A stretch of DNA of 64,000 bases from Fratercula arctica (Eukaryota > Chordata > Aves > Charadriiformes > Alcidae), in the NCBI GenBank assembly GCA_947846985.1, contig CANTUZ010000005.1, positions 2,480,001 to 2,544,000 on the forward strand, read 5' to 3'. The notes under the pieces were generated by a model. It was not told where the DNA came from, made no database searches, and was given only the letters and a program-made list of their open reading frames with translations. This document shows, piece by piece, positions 43,706 through 55,358 of this stretch. The translations under genes and the position numbers were made by a program. Numbering within the stretch: position 1 is the first letter of the stretch; every line of letters starts with the position of its first letter.

Positions 43706-43821
43706 GCCTTGCTTGGCCAGCAGAGATGTACCCCAAGGTACAAATGTGTCAGACCTTCCCCAGGCAAGAGATCCCCCAAAACACCACAGAACTCATCAGC
43801 TGATGGGCAAAGGGGCCGGAG

Positions 43822-43827
43822 TTTATT
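43822..43827 (-). terminator. Candidate poly(A) signal of the receptor pseudogene (AATAAA)
   Basis: AATAAA on the minus strand about 160 nt past the end of the receptor frame ending at 43984. Confidence 0.45.
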
Positions 43828-43983
43828 GTCTGGGGCCAGAGCAAGAAGGACCATTGCAATGGGAACACAGCCCGGGCGCAGGGACCGAGCCTGGCTGAGC
43901 AGTGCAGCGCTGGCCCCATACCTCCATCTCCTTCTGGCTGTCTGTGGGGCTCCACATCTCCAGGCCTCCTTGCCAGCAGTGCC

Positions 43984-44954
43984 TTAGACAGTGGTCTCCA
44001 CCATAGCGTCCTCAGGCACACGGCTCTCCTCCTTGCTCGTTGGTTTCTCTTCAAACACTCGGCGGAGGGCGACTTTCACGGAGCCCTGGAACCGGCGCTG
44101 ACGGCAGCTCCCCACCAGGAAGTAAATGACTGGGTTGATGCTGCTGTTCAGCGATGCCAGCAGGTAAGAAATTAAAAGTATATATGGGGGTATATCAAAA
44201 GCATGAAGCAAAAACACCAGTGCGGTCGGAAGCCCAAAGATGAACATGAAGATCACGCTCAGGAGGATGGCAACATAGAGTTTCCCGGGGTGTCATCTCT
44301 GTGAGCCAAATCGGAATCTGATGAAAAGGCAAAGGTTGGAAAGGAGTGGGAAGAAAGAGAAAATGAGAAAATTCAAAGTGCTTATACCGTGAAAAGCTTT
44401 AAGACAGTCTGTAGGAAAATGTAAAGGACAACTAATGAAAGCCAAAGAAACAAGTCCAGCGAGAGCCCAAAGCACCCCACACATGATGCCTGAGACGTGC
44501 TTTGGGCGGTGACACCGGTACCAGATTGGGAACAAAACAGAGGCGCACCTCTCCATGCTCATTGCTGTCAGGAGATACATGCTGGCATAATAGCAAAACA
44601 CAAACAGAATCGTCAGGATAAAACTGATCACGTCATATCCAAACGGAGGAAAACAATTGACTGCTGAAAAAAGGTCAAATGTAGATATAACAAGGTTGAA
44701 CAGGAGCAGAGAGAAGTCAGCGATGTCCAGGTTCAGGACATAGACAGTGAAGGGGTTCTTCTTCATGTGGAAGCCCAGGAACCGTATGACCACCGTATTC
44801 CCCACAAGTCCACACAGGGAAATAAAAATAAAAACACCTGAAATTATCAACTGCCTGTAATATTGTCTTATGCAATGATATCTTCTATATCTCCCTGAGT
44901 GTCTTCATATCCAGTGTAGTTCAGAGAGAGGTTTGTTGCGTTGGTCTCCTCCAT
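43984..44954 (-). pseudogene. Mas-related GPCR pseudogene, two disabling changes
   Basis: A nearly full-length MRGPR on the minus strand. TM1 SLCGLVGNT, TM2 LNLDIADF, TM3 SMERC, ICL2 WYRCHRPK and TM7 LNSSINPVIYFLVGSC are all present, with a tail like that of receptor 3. Two lesions are visible. The only good ATG (44954) starts a glycosylated-looking N-terminus in a frame that ends at a TAA (44870-44868), out of frame with TM1. A TGA at 44295-44293 interrupts the frame in the third intracellular loop, just before TM6; the frame is otherwise continuous to the natural end at 43984. A coding intron could explain the first lesion but MRGPRs rarely have one. Sequence is otherwise well kept, so loss may be recent or polymorphic. 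Confidence 0.85.
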
Positions 44955-45157
44955 GGCGAATGACCATGCTCTGGGTGGCCACCTCTCCCTCTCCCACCAC
45001 CTCCTAGGAGAGACTAGGAATCAGAAGGAAATAAGGGGCGGTGGCATTCCCAGCATTCGCCATCTTTCCCATGGCCCCATGCCAGGTCCAGGCTATGCTA
45101 GGAAGGACCTTGTCCCCTGCTGTGCCCAGGACAGGCTCCCACCCCTCAGCCCTGTCT

Positions 45158-45540
45158 CTCAACAGGAGGCATCTCCGTCCTGCCCGCCCCCAGCCTCCTA
45201 CCTCCTGGTGCTGCTGCGAACAGTGCTGCTGCAGGAGCTCTGGCACACGCGGCCTCCAGGCTTCCAGGAGAAAAAGGGTGGTGGTGGCTGCCGAGGACAC
45301 CCGCTCTGCTTTGGCCTCCTTCCTCGTGCCTGAGGAGCAGACCTTTGCTCAGAGATCATGTCCCGTGGTCAGGAGACTCCCCTCACAATCTCAGCACATC
45401 GATGACAGCTTCCCCTCACATGTCCCATGGACGGCGATCTTGTCAGTAGGAGTTGGCCACGTCAACCCCTTCCTCTCCTCCTAACATCCTCCAGTGTCTT
45501 GCCACCACGCAAGTGGCCTCTGGTGTTTGCTGTGTACATG
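45158..45540 (+). repeat. Triplicated low-copy block, copy C
   Basis: Resembles 42822-43310. In this copy the ATG seen after the splice-site-like stretch in copies A and B is ACG, and similarity ends near 45.54 kb. Confidence 0.8.
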
Positions 45541-47755
45541 GTTGTCCAAGACTTCCCCCTGATCTCCCTGGGGGCACTCTGTCCACATACACAGGCTTCT
45601 CCAAAACAGTTTGCAGAACCTGGAATGTACTGCAAGTAACTCATCTGGAGCACCAAAACCATAGGAGACAACCCTCACCGAGCCAAGGGCAAGCAAGGTC
45701 TTCTGCTTGGAGGCTAAGGAAGAGAGAGGAGCATGGTGTCAATAAGGGACGAGGCTGGGAAATGTTTTCCACAGTGGAGGCAAAGGAAGAAAGACACATG
45801 CTGCCATTGAGGGACAATGATGAGCTGATTTTTAGAGCTCCAAAACAGTGGGAAAGGGGAATAAAGGGACTTCATCTCATGAAGCCTGACTGAACAACAT
45901 GGCACAGGAAACTGTCCATGAGAGGCTCTCTGATTCTCTCTTCCAGGGTCCCGAAGGTAACAGAAGGCTTTATTTGCCCTGACCCCATCCATTCATCGCC
46001 TGCCCATGGGACCAGTGGCTCCAGTTAGGGTCAGCCTGAGCAACGAGGCTTTGCCTGAGCTATTGCAGGAGTGGCACCTGTCTGAAGACCTGTCTCCATC
46101 CCCCTCTCCTGGATGGACCTTGAGCTTATGCTCTAGTCTTGTTTGAAGTCTGTCTCTGGCCCCAACTCCTGCAGCTCCAGGCTGGACCCCCCGGAGAGAC
46201 TGTGGACCTTGTTCATTACTGTACATTCACCTCATGAAATCAAAGGACGTCCTTGGAGGACATCAGTCTTGGGGATGACAGGCATAGGTAATAGCTCCCA
46301 AGAAGAGGTATTCCAAAAATGGAAAACACATGAAAGAAGGAGAGAAAATAAGCAATGAAAATGCCAGTCCCTGTGATGATAATGACTGAGATTGTGTGAC
46401 GGGAACCACTTGTAGATAAAAGCACATTGGCAGCACGATGTGCCCCACAAAATGTAGTCTGAGATTACACACATGCGTGTCAGGATTGTGATTAGAGGCA
46501 GTGGGCGAAGCCCTCATGCTGTTCTCTATCTGAACACTGGTTATTACTCACGGCAAATTGAGACAAGGCCAGTGCTCTGCCTCATTGGATGCTGTGGAGG
46601 GGACTCTGTTGGCATCCCAGGTGCAGGGAGTGGGTGGAGATGTCAGAAAAAGGGACAGGCATGACCAGGAGTAGTTTTGCACCTGAGGAATGATGGGAAG
46701 AAGAAGGAGCGTTAAGGCCATGGGACAATCAAGGACTTCCCAAGAGGGTCAGGGGGTTTGTTGTGCGATGGAGATCCTCTGAAGTGTCAAACAGAGATTG
46801 AAGGTAGGAGACAGCTCCTTCAGAAAGACGGTGGAGGTGTCACCTCACTGACTAGTGTCATCAGGTTGAGCTCAGAGGAACTGTTCTCAGAACGTGTTTA
46901 ACCTGAGGTTACTTTCCTACCCTAATAGAAACAGCAGAATAATAGTGTCTGTACTTTGAAGTTTGTTATAATTTTGACATCTTAAATAGCGTTAGCATTT
47001 TAATTCTAGTCTCAGACAACATCCATTCTCTTAAGGAAAACCCAAGGTGAATGGTGCATTGAGGATTAAGTTTGGCACGGCAGATGCCGTGTAGAATGTC
47101 CAAGAGCCCATGCAGCAGCCTTGGCCCAGCCCTTTCCTTGGCTTAATTCCTTGAATTAACCCCCCTGGAATTTCTGCGACTGGTCAGCTTTACTGCAGGG
47201 ATTTGTCGCACGATCAGCAATTCTGCACCACCATCTCTCCCAGAAGCTCATCCCTTCATTTTTTCCCCCCACAAAAATTTCCCCAATATCTCTGTGTCCC
47301 TCCCTTTTTTTCAGAGAAGGCGTCCAGTTTGTGGCTGGGGTGGTTTTGGCAGGCCACTGGTGAGTCCCTAGGGACAGTATCCAGGCAGACACCTGAGGAG
47401 GAGCACATGAGCAGAGGAGCATAACTTCCACGTAGCTCTCCCGGTCTCCAGCACATGGTGGGCATTCTTGCTTCCATGTTTCTTTTTGAACACCTGATTG
47501 CTGTTTCTTTTTAAAGAATAAACGTTCGGGGCCGGGGGGGGTGGTGTGGCAGGGGGGCTATGAAGGGAGATAGCTTTAATGCTTTATTGCAAACAAGAAT
47601 TGGTCTTGTAATGAGTTTGGAAAAGACATTTTTAAACTATGCAATGGCTTTAGAAGTGAGAAAGTTGGTGGAAAAGGAGCTGAAATGTTGGCTCTAGAGT
47701 GACAGGGGAGAGACAAAAGCAAACAAAGACCAGGCAGAGCCATTTTAAAACGCTG
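45541..47755. other. Intergenic, no gene recognised
   Basis: About 2.2 kb without a supported gene. Minus-strand frames at about 46.24-46.52 kb are hydrophobic and membrane-like but match no family I can name and lack a start and flanking exons. Confidence 0.4.
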
Positions 47756-47761
47756 TTTATT
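47756..47761 (-). terminator. Candidate poly(A) signal of receptor 5 (AATAAA)
   Basis: AATAAA on the minus strand about 220 nt downstream of the stop codon at 47983; a second one lies at 47588-47583. Confidence 0.5.
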
Positions 47762-47982
47762 AAACTTCGCACCCAAAGAGAGTGGCAGTAAGTGAAGCAA
47801 GCTAGCCACAAAGACAGTTCTCATGCTTTACCATGGAGCAGCCTAAACAAACAGACATGCATTTGAATTTAGGATTAAGGTATGTGGCTAGCAACATGGC
47901 TTGGTATAGCTCTAAATTAGACTTATATATTGTGTTTCCCCTCCACCCTCAGGATCTAGGGTGTAGTGCTTCAGAGGAATGT

Positions 47983-49008
47983 TTATGTTCTCCCTCTCTT
48001 TTTCCTTGTATTTCCATTTGGAAAGGTGATTGGGCAAAAAATGGGAGAAATACAAGAGGACATATTGATGGTGTCGCGGGTTTCCTGTTCATCTTTGTCA
48101 TCGGCTGAATCTTCAAAGGCCCTCTGGAATGCCAGCTTGAGGGTGAACTTGATTCTCCGATCCCTGTAGCTCCCCACGAGGAAGTAAATGACGGGGTTGA
48201 GACTGCTGTTCACGCAGGACAGCACAAAGCCGATCTCCGGGGAGTAGAGGAATTTGTAGCCCAGGAAGTCAAAGAGGATGAGGACGCTCAGAGGCACAGC
48301 AAAAATGAGGAAGAAGAGGATGGTGAGCATGATGACGGTGAAGAGCCTGCCTGTTCGGAAGTTTTGGGAGCTGCACTTGACTCGAAGGAAGAGGGTGAGG
48401 CTGAAGAGCAGCATGAGGGGCGTGCAGAAGAGGAAGTCCAAGGCTCCGATGGTGATGAGCGTGAGCCGGCAGCTCCTGGCAGAAGGGCGAAGGGTACACA
48501 AAACGTAGCCGAGCATGTTCAGTAGGAAGGAGAGACCCCAGAGCAGACCCGAGATGACGCCAGACAGGAGCTTTGGGCGGTGGCTTCGGCACCAGATTGG
48601 GCAAAGCACAGAGAGGCACCTCTCAATGCTGATGGCGGTCAGGAGGTACAAGCCCGTCCCATACATGAAAAGATCGAGGAAGAGGAATATCCCAAACTGC
48701 ACCCCGACGTTGAACTGCATCAGGTACTGAACCGTCTCAATGGCGATGCAGAGGAGATACCCAAAGTCGGCAGCGGCCAGGTTCAGGATGTAGACAGTGA
48801 AGTGGTTTCTCCGGATGCGGAAGCCAAGGTACCAAAGGACCATGCCATTTCCCACCATCCCACAGGCAGCGCTGATGAGGCAGAAGCTCTCCATGAACTT
48901 GAGGACAGCATATGATGGCTCTGCCTTTCCCACAGCCCCGCTCTGATTAGTCCCATGAGCTTGGCTTGCGTTGCTTTGGGGAATAAGTGTTGTGAGCTCC
49001 TCAGCCAT
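47983..49008 (-). CDS. Mas-related GPCR (MRGPR-like), receptor 5
   Basis: Predicted 341 residues from the ATG at 49008; an in-frame ATG at 49080 would add 24 but that stretch looks like the pyrimidine tract and AG (about 49050) of a 3' splice site. Motifs: TM1 SAACGMVGNG, TM2 ILNLAAADF with the conserved aspartate, TM3 AISIERCLSVL, ICL2 WCRSHRPK, TM6 FFLIFAVPL, TM7 CVNSSLNPVIYFLVGSY. The third-loop/TM6 region and tail (FTLKLAFQRAFED) are family-typical. From S/QAHGTNQSGAV to the tail it is about 99% identical to receptor 6, but its first residues (MAEELTTLIPQS) differ, and the stop present in receptor 6 after MSS is lost here, adding about 22 residues ending in KKRGRT. A poly(A) signal follows at 47761. 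Confidence 0.88.
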   Translation of the reverse strand: MAEELTTLIPQSNASQAHGTNQSGAVGKAEPSYAVLKFMESFCLISAACGMVGNGMVLWYLGFRIRRNHFTVYILNLAAADFGYLLCIAIETVQYLMQFNVGVQFGIFLFLDLFMYGTGLYLLTAISIERCLSVLCPIWCRSHRPKLLSGVISGLLWGLSFLLNMLGYVLCTLRPSARSCRLTLITIGALDFLFCTPLMLLFSLTLFLRVKCSSQNFRTGRLFTVIMLTILFFLIFAVPLSVLILFDFLGYKFLYSPEIGFVLSCVNSSLNPVIYFLVGSYRDRRIKFTLKLAFQRAFEDSADDKDEQETRDTINMSSCISPIFCPITFPNGNTRKKRGRT

Positions 49009-49080
49009 GACGAAATCCCCCAAATGAAATACATCTCTACTTTCTGTTTCTCTTGGGATCAGAGAAGAGACAGAGGCCAT

Positions 49081-52000
49081 TTAGTGACTGACACACTGCT
49101 GTTATTCTTACAGCTTTGTGACGTGGGACAGATAGTTTTCAAGGGGCATGCGCGGTTACTCTCAGTGTAGGTAACAGCAAGACGCAAAATGTTGAGGGCG
49201 GCCAAAATCATGCAGGAGTTTGGAGAGGTGGAGATTGGTTAGGTGTGGCATCCATGCTGCAGAAGAAAGAATGAGACCGTTCAGCAGGGTAAAGAAAAAG
49301 ACGCAGATGAAAACGTTGCTACTTACAGACAGAGCAGTAGACAGGGAGGGCGTGACTACCTAGTGACTGCGTGTGTATGTGGGCTTGTGAGAAAGGACCG
49401 GAAAATGGCCCAGCAGAGACAAAAACCACCGCAAAACGTCTGGATGGTGAGGCACTACTGAACCCCGTCCTCCAATGCTTACCTTCTGCCCTGTGCTGCC
49501 GAACTCAGCTCTCAGAGGAGCTGGGATCTGGCATCAGCTCTGGAGCGTCTTTCTCTTGGTGTCTAATTTATCCCATTGGATCTTCTGGGAAACACTTTCT
49601 GTGGAAAAGACGGGGAAGATGTTTCAGTCTGCAGGTTCAGTGCGTGTCTTCTGAGATGTAATGAAGCAGTTGCCTTAAGGAAGGAGCGTTTTCACTGTGC
49701 AGAGGGTGAGGATGGGATGAAGTCAGCAGCAGACGAGGACGGGTTTCTTCTATGTTGTGAAGCAATCTCACGTTTCTGCTCCACTTCTCTGGTTGCTCCT
49801 ACAGTAGGTGGGGAGAAAATTACCTGCCAGGCTTTCCATTGTCGGCGATGGTCTGGGATGTTGCTTGCATCTGTGAAAGGCTCTTTGTGCATTTGTACTG
49901 GGGCCAAATGCTGTTATGCTAGGGATGTATAAATGAGCGGTTAGTACAGGTTGTGGGAAGTTCTCAGAGGAACGGTATTCTATTTCATTTTGTCTTTCTT
50001 GGAAAATCAGGCTTGGGTGAGATTGGATTAGTCTGGGGGGCAGTATCCCTTTCCCCAGTGTTTCCTTCAAAACCTGCTTCCTGAGCAATGCCTCACCCCA
50101 AATCCTGCCAGGACGCCAAGACGAAAAACAGCTTGTCCAATGTGCCTGGGCTGGGGGAGACAGATCAGACAATGAGGCCTCCTCCCCTGAGTGCTTGGCA
50201 TCGCTAATCCTTTCTGGACGCGATCAGCCCTCACCTTCCACCCTGCGATGCTTCTGAGCCTTCTTTCTGTCACAGTATGTGTAAAAAGGTGCCTATTTCT
50301 TCCTCCTGCTGACAGACGGAGCCTCTCCAAACTGCAGCCGGGCTCTTACAGCTCCTTGATGATTCATTGCCCACCTCTGACCCCCAGAGAAATAAAGCGT
50401 TTCAAGAGGCTGCGCTGAAAGGGACTTTAGAAAGATAGTAAACACGGCAATTTATTCACAGCAATTAACAGAAGTACTGCAGACAGTAAATAAGCTGGCT
50501 GTGTGCCACTTGTCAAAAGGGACAGGAAGAAAGGACTGTGAAGGATGCGGCTCGGCAAGTTTTGAAATGGGCCGGTGTTGGCTCCAGGGGGACAAACGTC
50601 CCTCGGCCTTCAGGTGCCACGCTGTGAAGAAGCGAGGATCTTTCCCCACTTCTGCAGTCAGGGGTTGCCTTTCTTTGAGCAGACCCCATCCACGTTTTGT
50701 GATGTTGCGATCACCTGAGTCTGTCACCTCTCTTAGTTCAAATCGAGCAGAGCTTAGGATCAGACCAAGTCCTTTATCTACAGCTTCTTGCCTATGGACG
50801 CTTGCTTTGACGCGCTGTCTTTGTCTGGCCTGGGTAGGAGTGAGTGACTATGCTTTCCACAGTTAAACTTTTAAAGTACACAGCCTGCAGGGCCTGAAGT
50901 GGGGGTTCTGTAACGTACCTTGGGTCTCACCAGCAAGGCCTGCCAAAGCCTGTTTGCCCTGTTCTACCTTCTCTGCTCTTCTTTGTGCCCAATCCCAAGT
51001 TGCTCTGTGGGTTGTTGACTGTGAGCTGGTGCAACACCTAAACCGTGCAAAAGATACCTGTCTAGAGGTGCTTGTCCTTCCTTCTGTCCCCAGTTAGCTG
51101 AGCTTGATTCTCCCCTTCTGAAGAGGACGCAGCCTTCTCTTACTAGCTGCTGCCCCTTCCTTCCCGCGGCACGAAGCCACATCTCCATGAAAGGTGCAAG
51201 TGAAGGAATATGGCAGCTGATGCTGGTGCGGGCTGCGAGGGGCAGGTTGCTCTTTGAGGGGTGTGTGAGGTAGGCTGGGGTGAGGGAGAGAAGTGGGCTG
51301 GTTGTTGTAGAAGCTCTTGGAATGGAGAATGGGGTAGCTGCTTGAAGGGGAGGGTGGGGATAACTTCTGGGGGACAGAGGCTTGGGAAAGGGAACCAAAC
51401 CAAGGAACTGGAGAGTCTTTCACTTTCCTGCATGTGGTGGAAAAACTGGACCGTTCTGAAGCACCCACATGGCCGTACACATCCCTTCCTCCAGGCCTCT
51501 ACTCTACTGCAGAAACACCAACAGTAACGTGTGTGCCTTCTGCTGAGATCAATGAGAAAATAAAGATTATTTCCGACTCTGGTATCTAGGAACTCCTCAG
51601 AGGAGCGGAGTTAGGTTTGCTGCCCTTGGGGAACAGGCGACGCCATCCGTCGCAGGCATCGCGTGCCGCTGGCACATGGACCATGTTGAGGAGCACTCTC
51701 AACGCTTACGGCCTGGGCTGCCTGTCTTCTTTCAGCTGGGAAGCAGAAATGTGGGCTTTTTTCTGGATGGTGGCCCCCTGAGGAATATACCCTTCTCATG
51801 CACGACCGCTGATCTTCTGGATGCTCTGACATCCTTCCAGAGAGATACCGAGCAACTTGGAGGACAAACTTAGCTGAGATGTTGAGGACATTCTCACTGG
51901 CAGGCTGGGCTGACTGCCTTGGTGTTAGTTGAGGGTGGAAAAGCCTGCAAACGATCCCCATCTCCTTGCAGATCCTATCACCGACTTCTTTTGGACCACA

Positions 52001-53640
52001 GGAGATACACGGCAAATACCTGGCAGATGCCACTGCTGAGAATGCTTGTCTTTTACCATGGGTGATTGAGGGTGTCTACGATGGTGGTTTATATGCAAGC
52101 ACCACCTTTTATGTGTCCGAGGTTGGATGCAAAGCGTTCACATTAATGTGATGTGTAAGATGTGTTCATATGAAAGGCCGCGTGTCTTCATGATGGCTAA
52201 GTTTAAGGACAAACTGCCCGGATGGAAAGTTTTTCACAGTTTATATTCATATGTTTTTATCAGTTGACGGTTTCTTCTGAGCACAATAATGTTTTAAAAT
52301 ACAATTTGTTTTCCTTTTTTTAAAAAAAAAGGCTTTTGACATTTTTAATAATAACGGAAATGTTTTGGTTCTCCCAATGATAAAGTGATTACAGGTATTA
52401 AAAGGAAAACATTTTTAACATGTTTTCTGATAAATGGATGCTCTCTTCCCCTCAGCAGTAGAAGCTAGAAGGAAAAAAAACCTTACTAAAAATAATTGAT
52501 GACATAGACCTAATCTGAATCAACTATATGTGCATTGCATAACAATAGCATTAAAAATTAAAGAATAGTAGAAATGGAACTCAAATTTCGGCTTTCGGGA
52601 ACTGTAAACAGGAAGCAAAAAGCAACTACAGACATTAGGGTGAAGCACTATTTTTTGAAGTGGTGCATTTCAAAATAAATAAAAAGATGAATGAACAGAA
52701 AAAACCACAATAGACAATAGAAGAATGTAGTTTCCCTTTAGGAAAATATTTGCGGATGAAGGCATGAGGAGGAAATCTGTAAGGTTTCTCAAGGAAAATT
52801 ACCTGCATTGCCCTTTTCTGTCAATTTAGGTTAAAAGAGCAAATGTTACGTAGTCCGATAACACAACACTTCAAATAATGACATCTTGCATCTCAAGGGA
52901 GTGGGTCTAGAGAATAATTTGTTGAAAATTGTGGTATTTATTTACCTTTCTTCTGTTTCCTATTTTTTCCCTATCCTTGAATGTGTTTCTGTTGGTAGAG
53001 GAGATGTTAGAAGCCGTGGTTCTTATCATCTGTCCTTCTTAAAGGAAGAAATGATAACTCAATACATGCTGTAGTTAGATACAGATACTCTGTCCTGGAC
53101 TGGAGGAAGCTAAATTAATATGCAACTCCAGCCCTGTATTTCTTTGAAACACAAGAAAAGGGAGCGTGCAAGTCAGTACATAAAGTTGTAAGGCAAGTTG
53201 GTAGGGGCTGGAGCTCTTTTCTTCTGCATCACAACTCTCATGACTCGTTTCAACAAGAGGATTGGTTCCCATCTCATTTTCAGAGATCTGAGTAAAAAGT
53301 GACCGAGAATTTATGAATTCGATATTGTTGCGCACCGAAATACAGAGATTGATGGAGTGAGCTGCAAATTCTGAGTGGGATTCCTTTGATGAAATGCAGA
53401 CACCAAGACATTTCTTCTGAGCAAATTGAAATAATTTAATGGCCACAGAATTGAAATAGGCACTTCTAATGTGGTCCTAATACAGGTCAGACAAATTCTG
53501 TGGTCCAGGTGCTTATGTGTTTTCACCGACCACAGATGGAACTTAAAATCACTAGCTAAAAGGTAGAGAACTATAATGAAGATATCGAAGGTTAGGTGAG
53601 ATAACCTTCCCCAATACCTCAGAGTTCTTCAATTTGTAAA
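49081..53640. other. Intergenic, receptor 5 to receptor 6
   Basis: About 4.6 kb with no gene I can support. GC content falls to an AT-rich level from about 52.1 kb. Upstream non-coding exons of receptor 5 (minus strand) may be present but cannot be placed. Confidence 0.4.
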
Positions 53641-53692
53641 CTATGGGCCCTCAGCTCCAGACCAATGTTACTGTGTTAGGCACAGCAGGGTA

Positions 53693-54649
53693 CTAGGAGG
53701 ACATAGTCATTGTGTCACGCGTTTCCCGTTCATCTTTGTCATCGGCTGAATCTTCAAAGGCCCTCTGGAATGCCAGCTTGAGGGTGAACTTGATTCTCCG
53801 ATCCCTGTAGCTCCCCACGAGGAAGTAAATGATGGGGTTGAGACTGCTGTTCACGCAGGACAGCACAAAGCCGATCTCCGGGGAGTAGAGGAATTTGTAG
53901 CCCAGGAAGTCAAAGAGGATGAGGACGCTCAGAGGCACAGCAAAAATGAGGAAGAAGAGGATGGTGAGCATGATGACGGTGAAGAGCCTGCCTGTTCGGA
54001 AGTTTTGGGAGCTGCACTTGACTCGAAGGAAGAGGGTGAGGCTGAAGAGCAGCATGAGGGGCGTGCAGAAGAGGAAGTCCAAGGCTCCGATGGTGATGAG
54101 CGTGAGCCGGCAGCTCCTGGCAGAGGGGCGAAGGGTACACAAAACGTAGCCGAGCGTGTTCAGTAGGAAGGAGAGACCCCAGAGCAGACCCGAGATGACG
54201 CTGGACAGGAGCTTTGGGCGGTGGCTTCGGCACCAGATTGGGCAAAGCACAGAGAGGCACCTCTCAATGCTGATGGCGGTCAGGAGGTACAAGCCCGTCC
54301 CATACATGAAAAGATCGAGGAAGAGGAATATCCCAAACTGCACCCCGACGTTGAACTGCATCAGGTACTGAACCGTCTCAATGGCGATGCAGAGGAGATA
54401 CCCAAAGTCGGCAGCGGCCAGGTTCAGGATGTAGACAGTGAAGTGGTTTCTCCGGATGCGGAAGCCAAGGTACCAAAGGACCATGCCATTTCCCACCATC
54501 CCACAGGCAGCGCTGATGAGGCAGAAGCTCTCCATGAACTTGAGGACAGCATATGATGGCTCTGCCTTTCCCACAGCCCCGCTCTGATTAGTCCCATGAG
54601 CTTGGCTACTTGCAGTTGGCAGGAAGATGGATATAGTTGAAGTATTCAT
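53693..54649 (-). CDS. Mas-related GPCR (MRGPR-like), receptor 6
   Basis: A 318-residue receptor on the minus strand. Motifs: TM1 SAACGMVGNG (46-55), TM2 ILNLAAADF (D81), ERC (129-131), ICL2 WCRSHRPK, TM7 CVNSSLNPIIYFLVGS (265-280). N2 and N21 are glycosylation sequons. Its coding sequence matches receptor 5 with five differences in about 867 bp; the first 15 residues (MNTSTISIFLPTASS) are unique and the stop follows MSS. The ATG at 54649 comes shortly after a 3' splice site (ctccttacag, about 54672), so an untranslated upstream exon is expected. Flanking sequence on both sides is unrelated to that of receptor 5. Confidence 0.9.
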   Translation of the reverse strand: MNTSTISIFLPTASSQAHGTNQSGAVGKAEPSYAVLKFMESFCLISAACGMVGNGMVLWYLGFRIRRNHFTVYILNLAAADFGYLLCIAIETVQYLMQFNVGVQFGIFLFLDLFMYGTGLYLLTAISIERCLSVLCPIWCRSHRPKLLSSVISGLLWGLSFLLNTLGYVLCTLRPSARSCRLTLITIGALDFLFCTPLMLLFSLTLFLRVKCSSQNFRTGRLFTVIMLTILFFLIFAVPLSVLILFDFLGYKFLYSPEIGFVLSCVNSSLNPIIYFLVGSYRDRRIKFTLKLAFQRAFEDSADDKDERETRDTMTMSS

Positions 54650-55154
54650 AATGAGTGATTTCAGGGAGACCTGTAAGGAGAGAGGAGAGAGGTGATAACT
54701 CCAGTGTGACTTTCCCTCATGGTGACCTGGTGGTGTTTCTGGATTTGCTCCAGCTCGTTGTAGCCCACGCTTGATTTAGGGAGGGATTGCTGCGTTTGGA
54801 CTCCGAGCACAAAGCGTTGTTCAAAGCACTGTATCTAAGGCCAAATTCTATACGGCATGTAGGAAAAGCCAGATTGCAGTTTACTTCTCCCTTTTTAAAA
54901 TTCATTTCTAGAAGGTCCTTTTTTGCAGTCAGTATGGGGAAAAAAATATCTTAACAAGCAATTATATCTTACATTAATCGTTTCTGAAAAGTACCTCTTG
55001 TCTGAATAAAAAGAAACCCCAGTGTTAACAACTCTGGGATAGGTGTCTTTGTTTCATGTAGGGAGGATGAGGTGAGACAAATCTTGTCCAAAGTGTGTGA
55101 AAGTTCCAGGCAATCAGCACACAAGTTTAATCAGCATTCTTTAATCAGCATGCT

Positions 55155-55358
55155 TTCTTCCCAGGAAGAGTGGTCAGACCCTGGAATAGGCTGCCCAGGG
55201 AGGTGGTGGAGTCACCATCCCTGAATGTGTTTAAGACTCGTTGAGATGTGGTGTTGGGGGATACGGTGTGGGGGAGAACTTTGTAGAGTGGGGTTGATGG
55301 TTGGACTCGATGATCCCAGGGGTCTCTTCCAACCTAAATGATTCTGTGATTCTATGAA
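55155..55358 (+). mobile_element. CR1 LINE 3' end, short fragment
   Basis: About 200 bp of CR1 3' UTR ('aggctgcccagggaggtggtgg' onward) ending 'gattctgtgattctatga'. A third CR1 subfamily, resembling chicken CR1 types. Confidence 0.88.

Noticed and set aside
46232..46517. Hydrophobic minus-strand frames as a membrane-protein exon (MS4A-like or chemoreceptor)
   Set aside because: No motif of any family I know, no start codon or flanking exons, stop after about 60-80 codons.
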